From Bradyrhizobium daqingense (GTDB taxonomy: Bacteria; Pseudomonadota; Alphaproteobacteria; Rhizobiales; Xanthobacteraceae), in NCBI RefSeq assembly GCF_021044685.1, contig NZ_CP088014.1, forward strand, positions 7,426,001-7,490,000: a stretch of 64,000 nt of DNA. Direction: 5' to 3'. Made by a program: the position numbers and the translations under genes. Positions 18,111-26,080 of this stretch are shown in pieces. Each line of letters begins with the position of its first letter. The stretch's first letter is position 1. The notes beneath the pieces were generated by a model. That model was not told the DNA's origin. It worked only from the letters and a program-made list of their open reading frames with translations, and ran no database searches.

Positions 18111-18272
18111 ATGTGCGGGGCAGCCCTTGCGCGAAATTTCAAGCATCTGGATTGGCTGCAGCAGGTGTGGTTCGCCGGAAACCACTCCGATGCCGCCGGG
18201 GTCATCGAACGCGATCGCGTCAGCCTGTCCGGAGGGCAAGACCTCGCCGCCTTCGTGGCTCTGGTTACCTAG
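18111..18272 (+). pseudogene. DUF2235-like hydrolase fragment
   Basis: A 53-residue frame includes LDWLQQVWFAGNHSDAAGVIE. The VWFAGNHSDxGG motif is diagnostic of DUF2235 alpha/beta-hydrolase-like proteins (a family that includes type VI phospholipase effectors). No nucleophile region or other domain is left. The frame ends in TAG at 18272. It is a small relic in a patchwork of mobile-element pieces. Confidence 0.5.
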
Positions 18273-18325
18273 ATGCGGAAGCTCGGGGACGGGGCGCGGT
18301 CGCAGCGTCACGATGCCGGGAGTGG

Positions 18326-18421
18326 ACTGAGCGCGAGCTAGATAAGGCGATTCAAGCTATCCTTGAGGGGGTGCCGGCAGCGAAGTTGAAGGACAAGATC
18401 GGCACTCTGGAAGCACGCAAG
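18326..18421 (+). pseudogene. serine recombinase C-terminal fragment
   Basis: Residues TERELDKAIQAILEGVPAAK followed by LKDKIGTLEARK match the region after the zinc ribbon in large serine recombinases. Only about 32 codons remain, and they pass in frame into IS1182 sequence. It is a relic of an integrase or resolvase. Confidence 0.45.
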
Positions 18422-18603
18422 CATGAGCGTCTGCTCAAGGCCGTGCAGCAGCGCCTTGATGCAAACACAGAGGCGATGCGCCAGCATCGCGAGACAGTCG
18501 AGCATCCGTTCGGCACGATAAGGCTCGCATGGGAGCGACGCAATTCTTGAACCAAACGCTTCCAAAAGTAGCTACGGAGATGCCTCTCGGTTCTGGCCTT
18601 TAG
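18419..18603 (+). pseudogene. IS1182-family transposase C-terminal fragment
   Basis: The frame reads HERLLKAVQQRLDANTEAMRQ, then ETVEHPFGTIR. After a frameshift near 18525 it continues MGATQFLNQTLPKVATEM to a TAG at 18601-18603. The VEHPFGT...MGATHFL-type motif is characteristic of IS1182 transposases. The N-terminal DDE region is missing. Confidence 0.65.
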
Positions 18604-18680
18604 CGTAGGGCGCATTAGGGTCTGTACCTAAATAGCGCCACGTGATTCTCTTGCCTACGTGTTGATTCGGGGGCGAGAGA

Positions 18681-19073
18681 ATGCGCGCTGGTTTGTTTTG
18701 GCTGAACGACAGGCAATGGGCGCGTATCGAACCGCATCTGCCGAGGGGACTGACGGGGCCGGATCGGGACGACGACCGACGCATCGTCAGCGGCATCATT
18801 CACATGCTGCAATCGGGTGCACGATGGCGTGATTGTCCACGTGAATACGGCCCTTACACGACGATCTACAATCGCTTCAATCGCTGGGCCAAGCGAGGAC
18901 GATGGTGCGCAATCTTCGAAGCGCTGGCCAAGCCTGGCGAAGACGGCGTCGTACTGTCGCTCGACTCGACCTCGATTAAAGCTCACCGGTGTGCCTCCGG
19001 CGGAAAAGGGGGGAGCACAATCAAGCAATCGGCCGCTCGCGCGGAGGCCGCACGACAAAAATCCATGCGCTGA
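18681..19073 (+). CDS. IS5-family transposase, upstream frame (OrfA)
   Basis: The product opens MRAGLFWLNDRQWARIEPHLP and has SGIIHMLQSGARWRDCPREYGPYTTIYNRFNRW, the N-terminal helix-turn-helix part of IS5 transposases, plus the first catalytic Asp in LSLDSTSIKAH. It ends at 19073. The second half of the enzyme continues in the overlapping frame that starts before 18989, as expected for programmed frameshifting in IS427-type elements. Confidence 0.8.
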   Translation: MRAGLFWLNDRQWARIEPHLPRGLTGPDRDDDRRIVSGIIHMLQSGARWRDCPREYGPYTTIYNRFNRWAKRGRWCAIFEALAKPGEDGVVLSLDSTSIKAHRCASGGKGGSTIKQSAARAEAARQKSMR

Positions 19074-19441
19074 GCGATCCGCTCTGCCGGCCGGTCGTCC
19101 TGCATCTGACTCCAGGCCAGGATGCCGATGTCGCTGCGGCTCCCGATGTCCTGGCGCTCGCGCCACCCATGAGCGTGCTCCTCGCCGACAAAGGGTATGA
19201 TGGCGACAAGCTTCGCGGCGAAATCATTCGTCGTGGCGCCAAGCCCGTAATCCCCAATAAATCTAACCGTGTCGTCATCCATCGCTTCAACAAACGCGCC
19301 TACAAAGGACGAAATGTCATCGAACGCTGCTTTTGCAGGCTCAAGGACTTCCGGCGCATCGCCACGCGATATGACAAGCTCGCCCGTAATTTTTTGGCCG
19401 CTGTTCATCTCGCCGCTCTCGTCGCATATTGGCTCAATTGA
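18989..19441 (+). CDS. IS5-family transposase, downstream frame (OrfB)
   Basis: This frame carries the rest of the DDE core: GGRTTKIHALSDPLCRP, LLADKGYDGDKLR (second Asp), and NVIERCFCRLKDFRRIATRYDK (catalytic Glu in the conserved ERxFxxLK..R..TRYDK motif). It overlaps OrfA by 85 bp and is probably made as a fusion by a -1 shift. The stop is 10 bp from the right end of the element. Confidence 0.8.
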   Translation: MCLRRKRGEHNQAIGRSRGGRTTKIHALSDPLCRPVVLHLTPGQDADVAAAPDVLALAPPMSVLLADKGYDGDKLRGEIIRRGAKPVIPNKSNRVVIHRFNKRAYKGRNVIERCFCRLKDFRRIATRYDKLARNFLAAVHLAALVAYWLN

Positions 19442-19453
19442 GTCTGGACCCTA

Positions 19454-20024
19454 GATTAGCGACCAGCGCCGGGGTGCATTCTGTGGCGCCGCCCGCAGCG
19501 GCGCAATCGCTGGAGTCGCGCCCCTCAGGTCCTGCAGGGAGCACCCTGGCAATTTGGAAAACTCCGACGCTTTCACCGTTCGAAGATAAGGTGCCTTGTC
19601 AATCAAGACTTTGGCTTTTCAGGATGAAGCTGCTTGTAAGAGTCACAGCTGGACCAATATCGATGCGCCGGCTTTGCGTGCTTCAAAGTTGATGTCGTGG
19701 AAAGTCATATTCTGCGCACAGTCGGTCTGGATCAAGCGCGTGGTTCGATAGCGGACGGCATGGATTGTCGCCGCAGCAATTGTTTCTTGGCGACGTCAGT
19801 TGAGCAAACCGCAGGCGGCCATTGCGAAACAGAATTGCAATTTGTGCCGACCGTCATGGATAGCGGGGTGCCGCCCCCCCGCTTTCGATGCCGGCACAAT
19901 CGCAAGCCGGCACGCAGCCGCCTATCCGCTGCAGATTTGCCCCCGCCGCGACCGAACGCAAGCGCCGGCCGACGCATCCGCGCCTTCACAGAAGGCGTCA
20001 ATCACCGCGGCCTGAAGGCCCAAC
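19454..20024. other. no supported gene
   Basis: This stretch lies between the IS5 element and the end of nopT. I see no frame with family motifs and no type III promoter element that I can support. Confidence 0.5.
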
Positions 20025-20840
20025 TCACTGCATCCTTTGCGTCGTGATTGTCGACAAATGCTGCCCGTTGGGATTCCTGTAACGATTGGCGAGGCTTTGT
20101 AACAATGAAGCCATCTGGTCAGGATCTGATCGAACAGTAAATTCTCCATAGTTAGGGTCGAAAAGCGTGGTCGTTCCATTCGAGGCCGACGTCGCCACTG
20201 TGTGGGCGCCGCCTTCAGCGAAATACAAGCTGAGTAAATGGTTCGATCCGTCTTCATTGATTTCGTTCACCATGGACTTGACGTTCGAAGACTTGCCGAA
20301 TGCGAATCTCTTCTCTTCTCCAGCCGGTTCCAAGCCTGCTTCCTCCAAAATGGTATTTTGTGCCTGAAGGTCGGCCTGAGAAGATCCTGCTCCCCTGCTT
20401 CGTAACTGATCCTTAAGACTTTGATATTGCTGCTGCCGTTCAGCCGCTGAGGCGTGCGTTTGCGATCCGGGTGTAAGCGCACTCATTCGGGTTGATGGGC
20501 TGTTGCTAAGATTGCGGAACCACTCCGCAGTCAGCCCGACGCAGATGCCGTCCACATTCGCATCACGCAGGTCGGCCGTTCTGTATTCGAACAAGGAGGT
20601 GGCCGGACTCTCTGGAGAGGATGTACTGGGTTCGGAGGCGCTAGAGGTTTGAACGTTTGCATCCAAGGTATGTGGCTTGCTGCAGCAGGCCCCCATCTTG
20701 TCAGGCAACTCCCCCGATCGTGAGCTCCACTGGGGCGCGAGATCTGCAAGTGTTTCTGTAAAGCTGCCGCTATCCACCGACTGGCTCGGTTCGTCAGTTT
20801 GGCTAGTGCGTGTAGATGAGCCACCGATTCGATCATACAT
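20025..20840 (-). CDS. nopT: type III secreted effector NopT (YopT/AvrPphB-type C58 cysteine protease)
   Basis: The 271-residue protein has the full C58 triad: Cys100 in DGICVGLTAEW, His213 in GGAHTVATS, and Asp228 in FDPNYGEF. Upstream lies the self-cleavage and lipidation site DKM-GACC; cleavage after Met49 would expose Gly50 for myristoylation with Cys52 and Cys53 for palmitoylation, as described for NopT in other rhizobia. The Ser/Thr-rich N-terminus fits a type III secretion signal. Secreted into the legume cell, NopT proteases cleave or perturb host immune and symbiotic components. An AGAGAGGTGA ribosome binding sequence precedes ATG 20840. An IS3-type element starts only 24-28 bp upstream, so the native tts-box promoter is not next to the gene. 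Confidence 0.93.
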   Translation of the reverse strand: MYDRIGGSSTRTSQTDEPSQSVDSGSFTETLADLAPQWSSRSGELPDKMGACCSKPHTLDANVQTSSASEPSTSSPESPATSLFEYRTADLRDANVDGICVGLTAEWFRNLSNSPSTRMSALTPGSQTHASAAERQQQYQSLKDQLRSRGAGSSQADLQAQNTILEEAGLEPAGEEKRFAFGKSSNVKSMVNEINEDGSNHLLSLYFAEGGAHTVATSASNGTTTLFDPNYGEFTVRSDPDQMASLLQSLANRYRNPNGQHLSTITTQRMQ

Positions 20841-20951
20841 GACGATTCACCTCTCTGTGCTACAGAGCTGGCCCCGCAAATTCGGACAGTAGCTTGAGTG
20901 GATTTTCTGCCTGACAGCGGCGAGGATTCTTGCTGCGAATCAGGAGCGAAG

Positions 20952-21257
20952 ATGACGAAGAAGAGCCGCCGGACGCATTCTCCGGCATTCAAGGCGAAGG
21001 TTGCTTTGGCTGCGGTCAAAGGAGACAAGACACTGGCGGAGCTGGCGCAACTGTTTGATGTTCATCCGAACCAGATCACGATCTGGAAAAACCAGCTCCT
21101 GGAAGGCGCCGCCGGCGTGTTTGGGCATGACAAGACATCGGCCGAGACGCCGGTCGATTTGAAGGCGTTACATGCCAAGATCGGCGAGCTGGCGTTGGAA
21201 AACGATTTTTTGTCCGGCGCGCTCACCAAGGCGGGCCTGCTGAGCGCAAAGCGATGA
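20952..21257 (+). CDS. IS3-family transposase OrfA
   Basis: From ATG 20952 the 101-residue protein opens MTKKSRRTHSPAFKAKVALAA and contains LAELAQLFDVHPNQITIWKNQLL, a helix-turn-helix of the InsE/OrfA type, followed by a leucine-rich dimerisation helix (ALHAKIGELALENDFL). Its stop overlaps the orfB start as ATGA. Confidence 0.88.
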   Translation: MTKKSRRTHSPAFKAKVALAAVKGDKTLAELAQLFDVHPNQITIWKNQLLEGAAGVFGHDKTSAETPVDLKALHAKIGELALENDFLSGALTKAGLLSAKR

Positions 21258-22081
21258 TCGACCGCGGTCATGATCTTTCTATCGTGCGCCAGGCGAAGGT
21301 CCTGAAGCTGGCTCGCAGCACGGTCTACTATGAACCTCGGCCAGTTTCGGCCGAGGACCTTGCCTTGATGCGTCGGCTCGATGAGCTGCATCTCGATTAT
21401 CCCTTCGCGGGAGCGCGTATGCTGCGATCGTTGCTGCGGCGGGAGGGGGTATACGCCGGTCGCCGCCACATCGCGACGCTGATGAAGCGCATGGGGATCG
21501 AGGCGGTCTATCGTCGCCCGAACACGAGCAAGCCGGCTCCGGGTCACAAGATCTACCCGTACCTGTTGCGCGGATTGAAGATCGAGCGGCCCGACCATGC
21601 GTGGGCAATGGACATCACCTACATTCCGATGCGGCGTGGCTTCGTCTATCTCGCGGCGGTCGTCGATGTGTTCAGCCGACGGGTCCTGGCCCATCGCGTC
21701 TCGATCACAATGGAGGCGGCCTTCTGCGTCCAAGCGGTCCAGGAGGCGTTGGCGAAGCACGGCAGGCCCGAGATTTTCAACACCGATCAGGGCAGCCAGT
21801 TCACCAGCCTCGAGTTCACCGATGTGCTGCTGGACGCGAAGATCGCCATCAGCATGGACGGCAAGGGCGCCTGGCGCGACAACGTGTTTGTCGAGCGGCT
21901 CTGGCGCACGGTCAAATACGAAGAAGTTTATCTCCGCGTCTACGACAGCGTGTCCGAGGCGCGAGCGTCAATTGCCAAGTATCTGGCCTTCTACAATCAG
22001 GGACGCCCTCACTCGAGCCTTGACGGGCGCACGCCCGACGAGGCTTACTTCGGCACGCAAGCTATGGTGATGGCCGCATGA
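21254..22081 (+). CDS. IS3-family transposase OrfB (DDE integrase core)
   Basis: The 275-residue protein has an N-terminal HTH_21-like region (LDYPFAGARMLRSLLRREG) and an rve core with Asp in WAMDITYIPM, Asp in FNTDQGSQFT, and Glu in NVFVERLWRTVKYEEVYL, so the catalytic set is complete. The tail FYNQGRPHSSLDGRTPDEAY is typical. The start overlaps the orfA stop by 4 bp, allowing coupling or frameshift fusion. The element may still be mobile. Confidence 0.9.
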   Translation: MIDRGHDLSIVRQAKVLKLARSTVYYEPRPVSAEDLALMRRLDELHLDYPFAGARMLRSLLRREGVYAGRRHIATLMKRMGIEAVYRRPNTSKPAPGHKIYPYLLRGLKIERPDHAWAMDITYIPMRRGFVYLAAVVDVFSRRVLAHRVSITMEAAFCVQAVQEALAKHGRPEIFNTDQGSQFTSLEFTDVLLDAKIAISMDGKGAWRDNVFVERLWRTVKYEEVYLRVYDSVSEARASIAKYLAFYNQGRPHSSLDGRTPDEAYFGTQAMVMAA

Positions 22082-22345
22082 CCGTCGCCGACGATTTTGT
22101 CGTCGCTCTGGTCGGGCTACGCCCTCCCGACGCAACGACAAAATCGTAAAGCCCCGCGTTCAGCATAACCCGGCAGGAATCCACTTAAATCCAGCGGGGC
22201 GCTGTCCAAACAACCGGGGCCAGCTCTGACGCTATAGATCTTGCAATTGCTTCAAAGGCAAGATCACCATCTAAATACTCCCGACGTTCAGCTGAGAAGT
22301 TCGAAGTATCCCACCCTCGAGAATGCCGATTATTGATCGCCTCGT

Positions 22346-23470
22346 TCATGCAACGTGAGCCCCATCTGGAAAGCGAAGAAACAGATCAAGCTTATCTATG
22401 TCGTGCACACTGACGACATGATGAAGGAACGTGACATTGGCTGCATGCGAAGCTGAGATGAGGTCCGACAAGAGTTTTGCGTTCTCCAGGCTCGTCCCGG
22501 CCAGAGCCTCTCGATCCGCAGCGACGTCCTCATGACCCGTGTTCGTAAAGTAGGTGTGCATCTTTCCTAAGACGCCCACAATAACGTCTGAGATCTGAAG
22601 CCCTAGCTCGGCTTTGGAATCCGCAAATCGGAAGTTCGCAACCGGTTTCCCCTGGCTGGTCAGAGGTGTTTCCAGCAGGCGGTCGTGGATGACCTTCTCC
22701 ATGTCGAAGATGTGGGTCGAATTCTTGAAGATCGCGATACGTCCCTGGTAAAAGGTACTGAACTCATCGATGAGCAGGTTCGGGTAATAACCTTCAATGA
22801 ACTCCAGACTCTCCAGCGCCCGTCCGGCCTGCAGTACACCTTTCAACATCATTGCATTGAAATGCCGGAGGACATCACTGTTACGTTCGAGAATCTCAAT
22901 GAGCCTGTCGAGGAAGGGTCTCCGCCCCTCGGGTGATAACCCCGGATAGCCGAAATCGTGAAATAGCTGGATGGTTGCGGCCAGTTCGCAGCGCAGCACT
23001 GCGACGAGGTCGCTTTTCAGCAAGACGTGGTATTGCAAGAGCATCGGATTGCCAAGTTCAGGCACGATCGAATCGATGATATCTGCAACTGACCAGTAGA
23101 ATGGATCCAGCTCGTGATAGTGGATCATCAACCCGTTATCGATAAGCCATCGAAGGAACGTGGTCAGCTTTCGGGAGCGAAGAACGTCAAGAAAGTTACC
23201 CTTGGCGACATGCTCCAGTTTGATTTCCGGAGCCGTCTTCTGGATACGCATCGCTTCTCGAAGCGATTGAATCTCAATCGGTCGCGGTGCTCCTTCATGC
23301 ACAATGCCGCCGAGGACGAATACCTTCAGCTCAGCAACGTTCAAACGTCCATCGTCAATATACAACTTGCGGATATTGTTGGTCTCATCGTGATAAAACG
23401 TATAGACGCCGTCGGCCTTGGTCAAACCATGTAGCTGGATTTCAGCATCCCGAAGTTCGTCAATATCCAT
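22346..23470 (-). CDS. DUF3800 domain protein
   Basis: The 374-residue protein begins with a strand and acidic motif, YTFYHDETNNIRKLYI, matching the D-E-(S/T) start of DUF3800 proteins, a predicted RNase-H-like fold of unknown activity often found on mobile DNA. Conserved acidic and His residues recur (ELDPFYW, LLIDEFSTFY, DSKAELGLQISDVIVGVL), the last being the usual late Asp-rich motif. It starts 12 bp after the stop of the HTH antitoxin gene on the same strand, so the three genes probably form one operon. A nuclease role is inference. Confidence 0.75.
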   Translation of the reverse strand: MDIDELRDAEIQLHGLTKADGVYTFYHDETNNIRKLYIDDGRLNVAELKVFVLGGIVHEGAPRPIEIQSLREAMRIQKTAPEIKLEHVAKGNFLDVLRSRKLTTFLRWLIDNGLMIHYHELDPFYWSVADIIDSIVPELGNPMLLQYHVLLKSDLVAVLRCELAATIQLFHDFGYPGLSPEGRRPFLDRLIEILERNSDVLRHFNAMMLKGVLQAGRALESLEFIEGYYPNLLIDEFSTFYQGRIAIFKNSTHIFDMEKVIHDRLLETPLTSQGKPVANFRFADSKAELGLQISDVIVGVLGKMHTYFTNTGHEDVAADREALAGTSLENAKLLSDLISASHAANVTFLHHVVSVHDIDKLDLFLRFPDGAHVA

Positions 23471-23482
23471 CCATTCCCACTC

Positions 23483-23803
23483 TTAGGCCGCAGCTCGCGA
23501 GGATGCGCGACGAACGGGCTTATGACGGATAACGACGTCCACACGATAATTAAGCCGATCTAGGCATCGAACAATCCTGTCGATCGAGAACTTCCCTACG
23601 CGGCCGGTCACTAGGGCAGATACATCAGGCTGTTTAAGGCCTAGCAGTTCGGCAGCCTTTGTCTGAGTCAACTTGCGACGTTTGATGATCGCACGAAGCT
23701 CACGAATAAGTTTGGCTTTGAGGAGTTCTTCCTCAGGATTGGCAAAGCCAAGGTCAGCGAAAATATTATCGCTGCCTGCGGTTGCTTTAATTGCCTTACT
23801 CAT
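23483..23803 (-). CDS. HigA-like XRE-family antitoxin
   Basis: The 106-residue protein has an acidic N-terminus (NIFADLGFANPEEELLKAKL) and a HTH of the XRE type: LTQTKAAELLGLKQPDVSALVTGRVGKFSIDRIVRCL. That pattern is typical of HigA-type antitoxins encoded after their toxin. It overlaps the toxin gene by 4 bp. It should bind both the toxin and the promoter palindrome upstream of the pair. Confidence 0.8.
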   Translation of the reverse strand: MSKAIKATAGSDNIFADLGFANPEEELLKAKLIRELRAIIKRRKLTQTKAAELLGLKQPDVSALVTGRVGKFSIDRIVRCLDRLNYRVDVVIRHKPVRRASSRAAA

Positions 23804-24174
23804 TTCTTGCCTCCTTTTCCGTAGTTCTCTTGGTAATGAGCCTCGGCTGCCTTCAACCGGGCCTGAATTACCAAGATGTCGTGCTCCGGAGTCTCAATCC
23901 CCTTCTTCGACTTCTTTTGGAAGGCATGAAGGACATAGATAACGCCAGCGAAGCGTACGGTGTAGACGGCACGGAACGTATCGCCATCTTCATCGTCGAT
24001 GACCTCCAGTACACTCCGGCCACCAAAGCCCTTTAAGGCCTTGGCACGAGGATGCTCGTCGCCGTTTTGTGCATCATTGATCGCAAACCCCATGACGCGG
24101 CGAACCTCGTCCGGGAAAGCTCGTAGATCGTCCTTTGACGATCCGATCCAAACTACGGGCTTCTGTGTGGTCAT
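23800..24174 (-). CDS. HigB/Gp49-like (RelE-superfamily) toxin
   Basis: The 124-residue product from ATG 24174, with ribosome binding sequence GAGAAGGG, contains VVWIGSSKDDLRAFPDEVRRVMGFAI, KALKGFGGRSVLEVIDD and YTVRFAGVIYVLHAFQKKSKKGIETP. The FRAVYTVRF...YVLHAFQKK motif identifies the Gp49/HigB type, which cleaves mRNA at the ribosome in studied relatives. It is the first gene of the operon. A longer upstream frame was rejected because it runs through the operator. Confidence 0.82.
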   Translation of the reverse strand: MTTQKPVVWIGSSKDDLRAFPDEVRRVMGFAINDAQNGDEHPRAKALKGFGGRSVLEVIDDEDGDTFRAVYTVRFAGVIYVLHAFQKKSKKGIETPEHDILVIQARLKAAEAHYQENYGKGGKK

Positions 24175-24186
24175 TCGCCCTTCTCT

Positions 24187-24204
24187 TATAGCACTACTGC
24201 TATA
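24187..24204 (-). promoter_or_regulatory. putative autoregulatory operator of the toxin-antitoxin operon
   Basis: TATAGCA-N4-TGCTATA is a perfect 7-bp inverted repeat 13 bp upstream of the toxin ATG. Its position over the expected promoter region fits repression by the antitoxin. A TTGCAA/TATAAG pair with 17-bp spacing overlaps it but would leave almost no leader, so the exact promoter is uncertain. Confidence 0.55.
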
Positions 24205-24409
24205 ATTTTGCAAGGGTTTCCTGACGGGCCTATAAATGGCGAATTTCCGCCACTGCCCGTCGACGACCTCTCCGATCCTGTCCATCAACGTCGCTAGGCG
24301 TACTTTTGATGGCCTCGATCTTGGGTTGAAGCTATGGTGATCGCCACTGGGGAGGGGGCAATATCCTCATAAATCGAACCGGAACGAATGGTCTAGCTGT
24401 GGCGACTGA

Positions 24410-25028
24410 TTGATCGGGGCGCTTTGGGCGCGTCAAAGTGATCAGCGAGGACCGGTCCTCTTTGCTGAAGCCAGCCAGCCAGCAAGCAATATTTTGAGGC
24501 TGGAGCTCCTGAGATCAGATGCCACCCAAGCTGCCTGCATTGGCAACACGCTCCCGGAAGGCGCCGCGCGTCAGTCAGGATCTACTCAGGCGCTTTACAT
24601 GGTAGATCAGATCAATCGACGTATGTCTTGCGATCTTCGGTCCTACCACGCGAATGCGCTTGGCATTACTGGTCCGCAAATGATGATCTTGATGGCTCTG
24701 ACGGAGCTGGAAGAAGATGGTGTTCCCGTCAATGCTGTCGCGAAGCTGATGAGAGTCGAGTCGGGTTTCATCACCAAGCAATCGAGGGAGCTTGAGGTAA
24801 GCAGTTCGTGCGCCGGAAATCCGACATGAATGATGCCAGGTACGTCCTTTTGTCGCTCACGGGCATCGCTCGCAAGATCCTTACGAGCAGCAGAAAGAGG
24901 TTGAGCAGTTCGTCTTTGATTATGTCAGCATTCAGGAGTTCGCCAAACTGGCCGCCTGTTTGAATGGACTCAGGTCTCGGTTGGAGAAGGCTCGGCTGCA
25001 CGCCGCGCTGAACTCTGAGACAGATTGA
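24410..25028 (+). pseudogene. MarR-family regulator, multiply frameshifted
   Basis: Three frames must be joined: INRRMSCDLRSYHANALGIT with GPQMMILMALTELEEDGVPV and VAKLMRVESGFITKQSREL; then QFVRRKSDMNDARYVLLSLTGIARK; then EQQKEVEQFVFDYVSIQEFAKL and LRSRLEKARLHAAL. Together they form a complete winged-helix MarR protein, with the recognition helix in VESGFITKQSREL and the wing in RRKSDMNDARYV. Two frameshifts make it non-functional. Confidence 0.7.
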
Positions 25029-25276
25029 GACAGTACTGGGAAGAGCGCGGGCCTTCTGCTATCTTCCGAGAGATCTGAGCCAGAAGATCCGTTTCGAATA
25101 GTGTCGCCCCGCCCCAGGAGCGGATATCGCCGTCCAGATGCAAGGATGGCACCGGGCGCAGTCGAACGAACGGACCAATCAGCCGATTCAGCGGCTGGGG
25201 TCGAGCGAACCGCGACACGAGTCTGAACGGTCCGTCCGTCATCCAACGCTGCTTGGCTGACCTGACGACGTTCGCC

Positions 25277-25543
25277 TCAGCGCAATTGCCTTCCCTGTCG
25301 CTCGAAGGCGTACATCGGATTGATACCGCAATAAGCGTAGGTGCCGGATGCGGTAGCCATGCACTGACTGTAGGTCGAGAACTGGCAGTTGCCCGGATAT
25401 CCCCAGGCTCGGCCCTGCAGGCAATAAACGTCTTGGCGAGCCGGTGGGGTGTACGAATGAACCCGTGAAGCAGCGGTCAAATCTGATCCAAAGCTGACGA
25501 GGATAGGAAGTGCTAGGATTCCGGTAGCGAGAAGGTAAGGCAT
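25277..25543 (-). CDS. DUF3551 small exported protein
   Basis: The 88-residue protein has a signal peptide (MPYLLATGILALPILVS) and a mature part with YCLQGRAWGYPGNCQFSTYSQC followed by ATASGTYAYCGINPMYAF. Four cysteines and the YCL-x-G...C.Y.....C...A.G....C..NP pattern define the rhizobial DUF3551 family, probably disulfide-bonded in the periplasm. These genes are abundant in Bradyrhizobium, but no role is known. No operon partner is visible. Confidence 0.8.
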   Translation of the reverse strand: MPYLLATGILALPILVSFGSDLTAASRVHSYTPPARQDVYCLQGRAWGYPGNCQFSTYSQCMATASGTYAYCGINPMYAFERQGRQLR

Positions 25544-26080
25544 GAGATCTCTTGCCTCCTTAATTCGCTGAAGGATAGAGCATCCGTATTAGAGGTTTGA
25601 TCTTAGTCAATTGCCGGTGTCGGGTCCAGTTGGACCATCGTCAGCGAGACAATCACCCGTGGCAGAGCCTCGACGGGGGCTCTTGAGCAGACGTTGGATA
25701 TCAGGGTGGGCTTAAGAGGGCCGGAGCCGATTATCCGCACCCGTCCTTGGTCTTGGACACACTCGCTCGCGATCCGAAGCCGCCTTTCAAAGATACTCCG
25801 CAGTGAAACGCATCTTTTAAGCGCGACTTGTCGCCTTCGCGCAGCAGAACACTCGTATGGCACTCAATCCATGATCGCTTCGTTCGCTCCGACGCGCGTT
25901 GCGGGGCCCCCCTCGACCGGATGACAACACATTGCGTCACCTCAACTGCTGCGCGCGCACTGCGTCACAATGACACGACTTCTCCTCTTCATGGCCGCTT
26001 GTTACAATGACATCCATAGATTGCGCCGGATCAATTCGCGAGGCTCCCCTTCGTATATTCTGGTTCAGGAGTGTCGGACC
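25544..26080. other. no supported gene upstream of the FixK-like gene
   Basis: A minus-strand frame at 25603-25863 includes ERRLRIASECVQDQGRVRIIG but matches no family I recognise, and it lacks a good start. TTGCGCCGGATCAA at about 26022-26035 matches one half of the FixK/FNR box (TTGAT-N4-ATCAA). Nothing else stands out. Confidence 0.4.

Larger units (their letters stand above)
18618..19451 (+). mobile_element. IS5-family (IS427-type) insertion sequence, 834 bp
   Basis: The ends begin GGGTCTGTAC on the left and, in inverse, GGGTCCAGAC on the right, and a TA dinucleotide flanks both sides (18616-18617 and 19452-19453). A TA target duplication and two overlapping transposase frames are typical of the IS427 group. 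The element looks structurally intact. Confidence 0.8.
20864..22227 (+). mobile_element. IS3-family insertion sequence, about 1.36 kb
   Basis: The ends share AGAGCTGGCCCCG in inverse orientation (20864 on the left; complement ending at 22227 on the right), with further matches (GGACAG, AGTGGATT) inward. It carries orfA and orfB of an IS3-type transposase, both intact. The exact target duplication is unclear because the terminal AGAGC/GCTCT is itself palindromic. The element sits immediately upstream of nopT. Confidence 0.8.

Noticed and set aside
20841..20868. tts box for nopT
   Set aside because: I looked for a TtsI-type box in the short stretch before the IS3 element and in the DNA beyond it and found no acceptable match.
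24185..24213. TTGCAA-N17-TATAAG as the toxin promoter
   Set aside because: Transcription from it would start at or after the ribosome binding site of the toxin gene, so it is kept only as a remark and the palindrome is reported as an operator.
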